From contig JAPLNJ010000347.1 of NCBI GenBank assembly GCA_026692885.1, positions 1 through 14,993 of the forward strand: a DNA stretch of 14,993 bases, in the 5' to 3' direction. The notes beneath the pieces were generated by a model. It searched no databases and was not told where the DNA came from. It saw only the letters and a list, made by a program, of their open reading frames with translations. This document shows, piece by piece, positions 1 through 10,704 of this stretch (its first letter is position 1; each line of letters opens with the position of its first letter). The position numbers were made by a program, and so were the translations under genes. The stretch is from Planctomycetota bacterium (GTDB lineage Bacteria; Planctomycetota; Planctomycetia; Pirellulales; Pirellulaceae).

Positions 1-29
1 CCCTTGCCCCCCATTCCCTTGCCCCTTGT

Positions 30-64
30 CCTTCATCCTTCATCCTTCATCCTTAGTCCTTGAT
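30..64. repeat. Heptanucleotide tandem repeat (CCTTCAT)
   Basis: Three exact copies of CCTTCAT run from 30 to 50, followed by two diverged units (CCTTAGT, CCTTGAT) to 64. On the minus strand this reads as repeated ATGAAGG downstream of, and overlapping, the 3' end of the dehydrogenase gene; the TAA stop (53-55) lies in a diverged unit. Bases 1-29 are a related C/T-rich run with repeated CCCTTGCCCC-like pieces. The period of 7 breaks frame, so it is not a protein repeat. No terminator hairpin is seen here. Confidence 0.8.
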
Positions 65-994
65 CCCAAACGCTGCCTTGAAGACATCCGCGATCTCTGG
101 ATGCACGTTCGGGTTGATCCCGTCGGCATCGTACGGCAAGCCGAGCAGATCCAAATCGTGCTTCAACTGCACGATTTCCTCTTCCGGGCTGACGCGCGGC
201 GGCACACTGCGGCCCAGTGGCGTCAGCCAGGCGTTCAACGTGTGGCCACCGTCGACCATCAAGTCGTGGCCGGTGACGTAGTTCGAGGCGGCCGAGGCCA
301 GGAAGATCACCGCTCCGTGCAGATCCTCCGGCCGCTCGACGTGGCCCAGCGGCGTCAGTTCACGGATCCGCTGCCGGACGACCTTCGGCGTGGAAGCGTG
401 CATCGGCGTGAGCACATAACTGGGGCTGAGGCAGTTGACGTTGATGTTGTACTGGCCCCACTCGGCGGCCAGCGTGCGGGTCATGTGGACCACGCCGGCC
501 TTCGAGGCGTCGTACGAGGCGTTGCAGTTGGCAATGGTCGCCGACATCGACGCGATGTTGATGATCTTGCCACCGATCGGCTGCTGGCGAAGCAACTGCT
601 GAGCCTCCGCCTGAGCACACAGGAACACGCCGGTCAGGTTTACGGCGAGCACCTTGTCCCAGGCTTCCTGAGCCAACTCCTCGTCGGCGCCCAGGATGCC
701 GATACCGGCGTTGTTCACGGCGATGTCCAGCCGGCCGAAATGCTCGGCCACACGACGGACCATCGCTTGGACCTGGTCACGCTGGGTCACATCGCAGCGG
801 ACGAACAGCGCGTCGCGACCCAGCTCGCGGATCTCTTCAGCCGTGCGCGGGCCGACCTGCTCGTTGAAGTCCACGATCGCCACATCCGCTCCGGCACGCG
901 CCAAAGCCACGGCGCAGCCTCGGCCGATGCCCACAGCGGCTCCGGTCACCAACGCTTTCTTTCCAGTCAGATCGAACAATGCTAGATCGGCCAT
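53..994 (-). CDS. SDR-family NAD(P)-dependent oxidoreductase
   Basis: Classical short-chain dehydrogenase/reductase, probably a soluble enzyme oxidising or reducing a sugar- or polyol-type hydroxyl/keto group; the substrate cannot be read from sequence. With the start at 994 it has 313 residues. Visible motifs: TGAAVGIG cofactor loop (17-24), Asp42 at the end of beta-2 (suggests NAD(H) over NADP(H)), NNAG (94-97), and the catalytic tetrad Asn119, Ser149, Tyr161, Lys165 (YDASK). The Rossmann fold ends near the VDGGHT motif (about 250), and about 55 further residues form a charged C-terminal tail beyond the usual 250-residue SDR. The reading frame is open to 1042, but an AAGGAG lies 5 nt before the ATG at 994, which decides the start. 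It is a single gene, transcribed away from the kinase at 1826, with no sign of damage. The family call is certain; a role in sugar/polyol metabolism is a guess from resemblance to gluconate/mannitol-type SDRs. Confidence 0.95.
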   Translation of the reverse strand: MADLALFDLTGKKALVTGAAVGIGRGCAVALARAGADVAIVDFNEQVGPRTAEEIRELGRDALFVRCDVTQRDQVQAMVRRVAEHFGRLDIAVNNAGIGILGADEELAQEAWDKVLAVNLTGVFLCAQAEAQQLLRQQPIGGKIINIASMSATIANCNASYDASKAGVVHMTRTLAAEWGQYNINVNCLSPSYVLTPMHASTPKVVRQRIRELTPLGHVERPEDLHGAVIFLASAASNYVTGHDLMVDGGHTLNAWLTPLGRSVPPRVSPEEEIVQLKHDLDLLGLPYDADGINPNVHPEIADVFKAAFGIKD

Positions 995-999
995 GAGTA

Positions 1000-1005
1000 C
1001 TCCTT
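1000..1005 (-). promoter_or_regulatory. Ribosome binding site of the SDR gene
   Basis: AAGGAG on the minus strand, 5 nt before the ATG at 994. It selects this start over the upstream in-frame start at 1042, which would add 16 residues not typical of the family. Confidence 0.8.
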
Positions 1006-1100
1006 GAGGGTTGAAGCTGGGTCGGGTGTTCAGAACGGGCACAGCGTCGCGGCGACAGCCGCAGAGCGACGCCCTGGGTACGGTATCAAAGCAACCTGGT

Positions 1101-1340
1101 AGCCCTGAAAGGGCGAAACAAGGCGGTTCCTCTCACGCACATCGTTCGTCAGACGTGACCAAGGCTTGTTTCGCCCCTTCAGGGCTAGTGTTCTCAATCC
1201 TCTCATAACCCAGGGCGGCGCTACGCGGCGAACGCCGCTCCGCTCTGGGCTGCTATGTGGCTGCCCCTATCGGGGCGAAAACCTGTGGACCAGGATCAGG
1301 GCGTTGTCCCGATCTGTCAGGTGCGCCCTTTCGGGGCAAG
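1101..1340. repeat. Cluster of palindromic repeats (REP-like)
   Basis: Four inverted repeats lie in tandem. The first has 22-nt arms (1101-1122 and 1163-1184, starting AGCCCTGAA, one mismatch) around a 40-nt loop. The second is a GC-rich stem from CCCAG (1209) to CTGGG (1249) with an inner GCGGCG/CGCCGC hairpin (1225-1238). The third is GCCCC-TATC-GGGGC (1263-1276). The fourth is a GCCC/GGGGC-type hairpin near 1323-1337. Motifs such as GGGGCGAAA and CCCAGGGCGGCGCTACGC resemble, as far as I recall, dispersed intergenic repeats of planctomycetes. No transposase is seen nearby. Confidence 0.7.
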
Positions 1341-1475
1341 CAGCGAAACAAACAACCCACCCTGGGTTGCGACGGCAAATTTGCTGGCTGTATCCTACCG
1401 GATCGGCTCCGTTCGGCAAGATCGGACGCGACGAAAACGCCACAACTCGCTTCCAACGATTTGCTTGTCGAACAT

Positions 1476-1490
1476 GACGACCAGGTCGTC
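1476..1490. promoter_or_regulatory. Perfect 15-bp palindrome, possible operator
   Basis: GACGACC-A-GGTCGTC is a perfect 7+1+7 palindrome in gene-free DNA, 336 bp before the kinase start and about 86 bp upstream of the sigma-54-like site. That distance suits an enhancer (upstream activating sequence) for an NtrC-type activator. No protein-binding evidence exists; the call is a candidate only. Confidence 0.3.
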
Positions 1491-1575
1491 TGTCCCGGGT
1501 GAAAATCGATTCCTGACAGGCGTCCAGCGGCTGGGGTGCTATCCATTCTCTTGGATCGCAGGTTGTCATACAATG

Positions 1576-1590
1576 TGGCCCGACCTTGGC
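1576..1590 (+). promoter_or_regulatory. Candidate sigma-54 (-24/-12) promoter
   Basis: TGGCCCGACCTTGGC matches the sigma-54 consensus TGGCACGNNNNTTGC at all but two defined positions and keeps the GG-N10-GC core. It would start transcription near 1602, leaving a leader of about 220 nt before the kinase at 1826. It overlaps a 13-bp direct repeat, so the match could partly reflect the repeat. An NtrC-family activator is encoded at 10705. Confidence 0.35.
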
Positions 1591-1608
1591 GGTGTCCGAC
1601 CTTGGCGG
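1580..1608 (+). repeat. 13-bp direct repeat, 16-bp period
   Basis: CCGACCTTGGCGG occurs at 1580-1592 and again at 1596-1608, separated by 3 bp (TGT). The first copy forms part of the sigma-54-like sequence; the second lacks the -24 GG. A 16-bp period is one and a half helical turns, so two bound proteins would sit on nearly opposite faces. Confidence 0.6.
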
Positions 1609-1815
1609 AGGTTTGCGGGGTGCGGACAAGTGTGTTCGTCCGATTTGGATTGCCACTCTAGGCAGGCGGCAGCCAGAGCCTGTCGGCTGCCCACACCAGC
1701 CTACAAGCGAGGGATGTGTTGTATTCGTCCGGCATGCGCGACGCCGGAAGGTTCATCACGCGGTTGTTTCCGGCCAGATGCTAGGCTGTCCACCACGTGA
1801 TCGATAGGCAGGGCC

Positions 1816-1820
1816 GGAGG
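1816..1820 (+). promoter_or_regulatory. Ribosome binding site of the membrane hybrid kinase
   Basis: GGAGG ends 5 nt before the ATG at 1826. It fixes that start and so includes the first hydrophobic segment of the protein. Confidence 0.8.
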
Positions 1821-1825
1821 TTCTC

Positions 1826-6439
<4,614 letters not shown>

Positions 6440-6452
6440 GGACTGAACGCAG

Positions 6453-9400
6453 CTACACGATGCTGGCGAGCTGGGGTGCGAGCCGCTGGTATTCCTGCTC
6501 CAACCGCTGCAGCCAGTTCGTCAGTTCCGCCCACTGCTCGTGGCCGGCCTGCAGTTCGAGCTTTTCCGCGGCGACTTGCAAAGCCAAGGCGCGGATGCTG
6601 GCCGCCGAGCCTTTCAGACGATGGGCGTGCCGCGCCAACTCGGCGGCATTCCCTTGGACCAGCGCCGCGTGGAGTTGCGGCAAGGCCTCGGCATAGACCC
6701 CACGAAAGAGTGTCACGACCTCGACCGCGAAGGCCGTGTCGTCTCCGCAGGCATGTAGCAATTCCTGGTGGTCAAAGACCGCTGTGCTGGTTGGCAACTC
6801 CTGCTCGACGCGCACCGGCGGCGGGCCCTGTCCACCCGCCGCTTCCACGAGGCGATCCAATTCCAGACGCACGATCGGCTTGGAGAGGTATCCGTCCATA
6901 CCTTCCTCCCGGCACCGTTCGGCGTCGCCCTTCATCGCTTTGGCGGTCAGGGCGATAATCGTCAGATGCGTTCCCAACACGGTTTCCCGCTGGCGAATTT
7001 CGCGCGTCAATTCAAAGCCGCTCATCCCCGGCATCATGACATCGGTCAGCAGGACATCAAAGTCGGCGGGAGCCTTCTCCCAGGCCGCCAGGGCCTCGCG
7101 TCCATGGGTCGTGACGGTCACCCGATGCCCCCGTTTGCGCAGCATCCGGCAAGCCACCTCGCGGCTGACTTCCTCGTCTTCCGCCAGCAGGATCCGTAGC
7201 GACGACGACACGGCTTTCGGCTGCTCGACAGCGTCCTGCTCCGTCAGCAGGCGGCTGCCGCGAGGCACCTGGCAGGCTACCGGAGGCGGATTACGATCGC
7301 AGCCGCAGACGGCGGTAAAGTGAAACTCGCTGCCCACACCCAATTCGCTCTCCACCCAGATCTGACCGGCCATTGCCTGGACCAAACGTTCGCAGATGGC
7401 CAGTCCCAGACCGGTGCCGCCGTGTCGCCGCGAGGCCGAGCGCTCGACCTGTTCAAACGGCTGGAAGATCGTCTGGCATTTCTCGGCCGGAATCCCGATC
7501 CCCGTGTCCGCCACCGTGAAATGCAGTTGCACCAACTCGTGGTCCTGCGACTCCACTCTGGCGACGACCCGAATCCTACCGCACTCCGTGAACTTGATCG
7601 CATTACTCACCAGATTCAGCAGCACTTGCTGCAGCCTGCCCGGGTCTCCCAGCAGTGAGGGGGGTGCATCCTGCGGATTCTCGACGACCAGTTCCACCCC
7701 CTTTTTCCGCGCGCGGAGCAACAGCGGTTGCACCGCCCCGGTCAGCACGTTGGGGAGGGAGAACGGCAGGTGCAGCAAGCTGATCTTGCCCGCCTCGATC
7801 TTCGAGAAATCCAAGATTTCTTCGACGATCGCCAGCAACGACTCGGCCGAGGACTGGGCCATCAGCAGTTGCTCGTGCTGTTCCGCGCTCAGGGGCGAGT
7901 CCAAGGTCAGTTCCAGCATGCCCAACACGCCGTTGATCGGCGTGCGGATCTCGTGACTCATCAGGGCCAGGAACTCCGATTTGGCTGCGTTGGCCGCTTC
8001 CGCGTTCTCCTTCGCCCGCCGGAGTTCGTCCTCGACTCGCTTATGTTCGGAAACATCGCGAATGATCCCCACTGCGTGCCAGTTATCGCTCAATCGCAAA
8101 GGCGAGATGGACAGCTCGACCGGGAATTCTTCCCCGCCTCTGCGGACCGCCATCAGAGAGAGACATTTCCCGATTGCCGGTCCGGTGCCGGTCTTCTGAA
8201 AGTTGGCGAACCCCTGCGAGAACTGGCCCCAGAATCGCTCCGGCATGGTCAGTCGATGCAAGTCGCGTCCCAGGACTTCGGCTTCTGTGTAGCCGAACAG
8301 TTCCCCTGCGGCCCGATTCCAGAACGAAATCTCGCCCTGAGAATCGATCATCACAATCGCGTCCTGGGCCGAGGCACTGATCCCGCGGAACCGCGTTTCG
8401 CTTTCGCGCACCGCCTGTTCCATTCGCTTGCGCGCTGTGATGTCGCGCGACAAGATCACGTAGCTGCCCGTCTCCGAGCGGGTCACCCGCGCCTCGTACT
8501 GGCGGAGGCCCCGCTGCGCCAGCTCGAATTCGTACTCAAACGTCTCCACACTTCGTTCCGGTCCCAGGCGGGCGATGGCGTCCCGCACCCCTCGGGCAAG
8601 GTTGGCAGGCACCACCTCCTCCAAGGTCTTCCCCAGAAAGGCTTCGGGCGGGACGCCAAAATCTTCGGGGACCGCCGCGCTGTGGTTCTCGAAAACGCCG
8701 GCGGGGGAGAGTTCGAACATCAAGTCGGGGATGGCCGCCAACAACGCACGGCTCTTCGCTTCGGACTGGAACAGCCGGTGCTCGCGGGCTTTCGCCTCGG
8801 TGATATCGCTCTCCAGGCCGATGAAACCAGTCAAGTCTCCGTTCGAATCGTGGATGGGCTGGACTTCCAGGGCCAGCCAAACGTGCTCTCCGGACTTGCG
8901 GTAGTTCAGGATCTCGACGCGAAAAGCCGCCTGCTTCGCGAGTTGTTCGTGCATGGTGCGGACCATCGCCGGGTCGGTTCCCGGTCCTTGCAGCACGGCT
9001 CCAGGATCGTGGCCGCGGATCTCCTCCAGGTGATAGCCAGTGATTCGCGTGAAGCCCGCATTGACCCACACCACCTTGTGCTCGGCGTCCGTAATGACCA
9101 CGCCGTTGTCGGTGTGCGCGGCGACCATGGCCAGTTGCCGAATTTCCTTCTCGGCCGCTTTACGGAAGCTGGCGTCCTGGAGCGCACCGAGCAAGCCGCC
9201 GTTCTCTTGGCGGCAGACGGTAATGTCCACCACCACCCAGGTTTGATCGGCGTGTCGCAGCCGGATTTCTTGCAAGGGAGAGAACTCGCCCTGCGGCGCA
9301 GCCGTCCGGCACAGCTGGTCCCAGATCACCATATCGTCCGGTGCGAGATAGGTCCCGAAAGGCTCCCCCAGCGCCGCACCGGGCTCGCGGCCGAGGGCCT

Positions 9401-9557
9401 TCTTCCAGGTTTGATTCAGGAAACTCAGCCGCCCCGTAGCGTCGGTTTCGAACACGATTTCGTGCAGGCTGTCCAGCCGCAGGCGAGCCGTGCGTTCGGC
9501 TGTGACCAAGGCCTCCATCAGACGATACTGGGACTGCAGTGTTATTTCGTCATACAT
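6453..9557 (-). CDS. Soluble hybrid histidine kinase, four PAS, REC, Hpt
   Basis: Cytoplasmic phosphorelay kinase of 1034 residues with no membrane segment. In order: four PAS domains (about 28-132, 142-258, 270-388, 395-512), HisKA with His535 in ALMSHEIRTPINGVLG, HATPase with NLVSNAIKF, DTGIGIP and GTGLGLAI (about 637-750), a complete receiver with Asp839 in LLTDVMMPGMSG and Lys in LSKPI (about 787-905), and a full-length Hpt with His979 in HAHRLKGSA. The second PAS has a LOV-like region (GHDPGAVLQG at 182-191, NYRK at 218-221), but Pro185 stands where photoactive LOV domains have Cys. The start overlaps the end of the upstream hydrolase gene by 16 bp in another frame; the nearest AGGAG is 15 nt away, so translation is probably coupled. 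It is convergent with the membrane kinase across 13 bp. The PAS signals are unknown; flavin, haem or small molecules are all possible. Confidence 0.95.
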   Translation of the reverse strand: MYDEITLQSQYRLMEALVTAERTARLRLDSLHEIVFETDATGRLSFLNQTWKKALGREPGAALGEPFGTYLAPDDMVIWDQLCRTAAPQGEFSPLQEIRLRHADQTWVVVDITVCRQENGGLLGALQDASFRKAAEKEIRQLAMVAAHTDNGVVITDAEHKVVWVNAGFTRITGYHLEEIRGHDPGAVLQGPGTDPAMVRTMHEQLAKQAAFRVEILNYRKSGEHVWLALEVQPIHDSNGDLTGFIGLESDITEAKAREHRLFQSEAKSRALLAAIPDLMFELSPAGVFENHSAAVPEDFGVPPEAFLGKTLEEVVPANLARGVRDAIARLGPERSVETFEYEFELAQRGLRQYEARVTRSETGSYVILSRDITARKRMEQAVRESETRFRGISASAQDAIVMIDSQGEISFWNRAAGELFGYTEAEVLGRDLHRLTMPERFWGQFSQGFANFQKTGTGPAIGKCLSLMAVRRGGEEFPVELSISPLRLSDNWHAVGIIRDVSEHKRVEDELRRAKENAEAANAAKSEFLALMSHEIRTPINGVLGMLELTLDSPLSAEQHEQLLMAQSSAESLLAIVEEILDFSKIEAGKISLLHLPFSLPNVLTGAVQPLLLRARKKGVELVVENPQDAPPSLLGDPGRLQQVLLNLVSNAIKFTECGRIRVVARVESQDHELVQLHFTVADTGIGIPAEKCQTIFQPFEQVERSASRRHGGTGLGLAICERLVQAMAGQIWVESELGVGSEFHFTAVCGCDRNPPPVACQVPRGSRLLTEQDAVEQPKAVSSSLRILLAEDEEVSREVACRMLRKRGHRVTVTTHGREALAAWEKAPADFDVLLTDVMMPGMSGFELTREIRQRETVLGTHLTIIALTAKAMKGDAERCREEGMDGYLSKPIVRLELDRLVEAAGGQGPPPVRVEQELPTSTAVFDHQELLHACGDDTAFAVEVVTLFRGVYAEALPQLHAALVQGNAAELARHAHRLKGSAASIRALALQVAAEKLELQAGHEQWAELTNWLQRLEQEYQRLAPQLASIV

Positions 9558-10150
9558 AGCTGCTGCAGTAACTCCTGACTGGTTAAAACCGAGGCGTACA
9601 GCGGGTAGATCTCAGACACGTAAAACCGTTGTTCCAGCAACGTCCGGCCGGAGAGGCAATCGGATAAGATGCTTACCCGATAGCCGCGTTCGTGAGCTGC
9701 TCGGCCACTCGAATCGACGCATAGCGAAGCCACCACGCCGGCGATGACCACATCTTCGATGCCGTGGGCCTGGAGTGTCTCGTCCAGTTGCGTATTGGAG
9801 AAGGCGTTCAGCCCGCGCTTGCCGGGAATCTCCAACAGCCGGGTGTGGTAGGGGGCGAACTCGGCGATCGTCTCAGCTCCCGGACTGCCAGCCCGAAAGG
9901 CACCGGTGTCTTTGATCACCTTCAGAATCCCGATGGGATCTTTCAGCTCGCTGTAGTCGGGCGTGAAGACAATCGGCGTCGTCACCATCAGCACGGTCGT
10001 CGGCAGCAACTGGTCCAGCAGGGCCAACGTATTGCGCAACGTCCCCGTGATGCGGGCCGGCTCTTCGATCGCCTGGTGCAGCACGCCGAGCGGAGAGAAG
10101 TAGTCGTTCTGGTAACCGATCAACAACAGAGCTGTAGTTTGTGGATGCAT
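9542..10150 (-). CDS. Isochorismatase-family cysteine hydrolase
   Basis: Alpha/beta hydrolase of the isochorismatase-like superfamily, 202 residues, the usual length for the family. The catalytic triad is visible: Asp16 in IGYQNDYF, Lys111 in PGKRGLNAF, and Cys144 in VVASLCVDSS. The metal-binding Asp-His-His set of nicotinamidases (PncA) is not seen, so it is probably not a nicotinamidase; related members cleave N-carbamoyl amides, biuret-like ureides or isochorismate, and the substrate cannot be told. The frame is open to a GTG at 10183, but the ATG at 10150 puts the first beta-strand (TTALLLIGYQND) at its usual distance from the N-terminus, so it is preferred; no good ribosome binding site is seen before either. 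The gene precedes the soluble kinase, its stop lying 16 bp inside the kinase start, so the two are one transcript. A link to signalling, such as making or removing a ligand of a PAS domain, is inference. Confidence 0.9.
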   Translation of the reverse strand: MHPQTTALLLIGYQNDYFSPLGVLHQAIEEPARITGTLRNTLALLDQLLPTTVLMVTTPIVFTPDYSELKDPIGILKVIKDTGAFRAGSPGAETIAEFAPYHTRLLEIPGKRGLNAFSNTQLDETLQAHGIEDVVIAGVVASLCVDSSGRAAHERGYRVSILSDCLSGRTLLEQRFYVSEIYPLYASVLTSQELLQQLCMTK

Positions 10151-10290
10151 GGTGAATTGACAAGACCTAGAAAAAGGGACCACTCAGAAATCAGTTGGGC
10201 TGAACTTGTTCCCAAACAGTCGAACTACATGATAGGTGAATCGGCGGCCCAATAAAGCCAGTGACGAAAAATGTCCAGTGCCCACACAAG

Positions 10291-10380
10291 CCCGACGCAC
10301 GAGCGAGAGTGGCCACGACCGCGTCCAGACAAGAGTCTGGGTCGAGCGGCTGTGCCGCACCCCACCCACGCTGACGCGTC
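10291..10380. repeat. Diverged copy of the CCCGACGCG...GCGAG repeat with inserted hairpins
   Basis: The left part (10291-10307, CCCGACGCACGAGCGAG) matches 14 of 17 bases of the left arm of the hairpin at 12156-12172. The right part (CGCTGACGCGTC, 10369-10380) is identical to bases 12190-12201 of its right arm. Between them sit two small hairpins, CCAGAC-AAGA-GTCTGG (10325-10340) and GCGGC-TGT-GCCGC (10346-10358). This looks like a second member of the same dispersed repeat family with a longer, structured loop. Confidence 0.6.
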
Positions 10381-10507
10381 TTGAAGTTGCACATGCTCTG
10401 CATTTTCTACGCCAAAGGCGTTACGTCTCGTAGCACCAAACGGTCTCTTGGTCCTGGTGCGTAAAGAATGAGATTTTACGGTTCCGCAGTGCCGGGCCCC
10501 AGGCAGG

Positions 10508-10599
10508 GCTCAGACGTACAGAATTCAAAATTGGCGGACAAACCACACTGACTTGGCAAAGTCGCCAAACCGCCAATTTTGAATTCTGTACGTCTGAGC
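10508..10599. repeat. Perfect 30-bp-arm inverted repeat (92-bp foldback)
   Basis: The arms 10508-10537 and 10570-10599 are perfect reverse complements over 30 bp (left arm begins GCTCAGACGTACAGAATTC and ends TTGGCGG). The 32-nt loop contains its own TTGGC/GCCAA stem (10553-10568). No T-run follows on either strand, so it is not a standard intrinsic terminator. It lies 105 bp before the sigma-54 activator start. Unlike the surrounding DNA, the arms have an AT-rich centre. It could be a miniature transposable element, a cruciform-forming site or a leader RNA structure. Confidence 0.9.
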
Positions 10600-10704
10600 G
10601 CCGCCAAGCGGTTGGGGTACCATGATGCGGTCTGACAGAACGCAAACTGCAGGCCAAACCTCAAAATCCTGCAAGACCCCTGGCCCTTCGGGAGCAACCT
10701 GCGT

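Larger units (their letters stand above)
995..1825. other. Gene-free region between divergent SDR and kinase genes
   Basis: These 831 bp contain only short overlapping reading frames that resemble no protein and run through palindromic repeats. The region holds a hairpin cluster (1101-1340), a small inverted repeat AACCCA...TGGGTT (1354-1368), a 15-bp palindrome (1476-1490), a 16-bp-period direct repeat (1580-1608) with a sigma-54-like sequence, and the kinase ribosome binding site (1816-1820). The two flanking genes are divergent, so both promoters should be here. Confidence 0.7.
10151..10704. other. Gene-free region between divergent hydrolase and sigma-54 activator genes
   Basis: These 554 bp carry no convincing gene. 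From left to right they hold an inverted repeat TTGGG-N11-CCCAA (10195-10215) close to the hydrolase start, a diverged copy of the repeat seen at 12150-12210 (10291-10380), a small hairpin ACGCC-AAA-GGCGT (10409-10421), a perfect 30-bp-arm inverted repeat (10508-10599), and a leader with GGGAG 10 nt before the activator ATG. Promoters of both divergent transcripts should be here; no clear -35/-10 or -24/-12 site could be singled out. Confidence 0.65.

Noticed and set aside
26..985. 319-codon plus-strand frame opposite the dehydrogenase
   Set aside because: The minus strand has the full SDR catalytic tetrad and a strong ribosome binding site. The plus frame is a GC-driven shadow.
1367..1396. 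Sigma-70-like TTGCGA-N18-TATCCT before the membrane kinase
   Set aside because: Only 4 of 6 bases match in each box, which is expected by chance in a region of this length.
1255..1800. Open frame of 181 codons on the plus strand before the membrane kinase
   Set aside because: It runs through the hairpin cluster and promoter-like repeats, has no ribosome binding site and a Cys/Arg/Pro-rich composition unlike a real protein.
7728..9578. 616-codon plus-strand frame opposite the soluble kinase
   Set aside because: It is the complement of a gene with complete PAS, HisKA, HATPase, REC and Hpt motifs; high GC explains the lack of stops.
10195..10215. Inverted repeat TTGGG-N11-CCCAA before the hydrolase as an operator
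   Set aside because: Five-base arms are too short to stand out from chance; mentioned only in the region entry.
10291..10599. CRISPR array
   Set aside because: The repeats are inverted, not regularly spaced direct repeats, and no cas gene is present.
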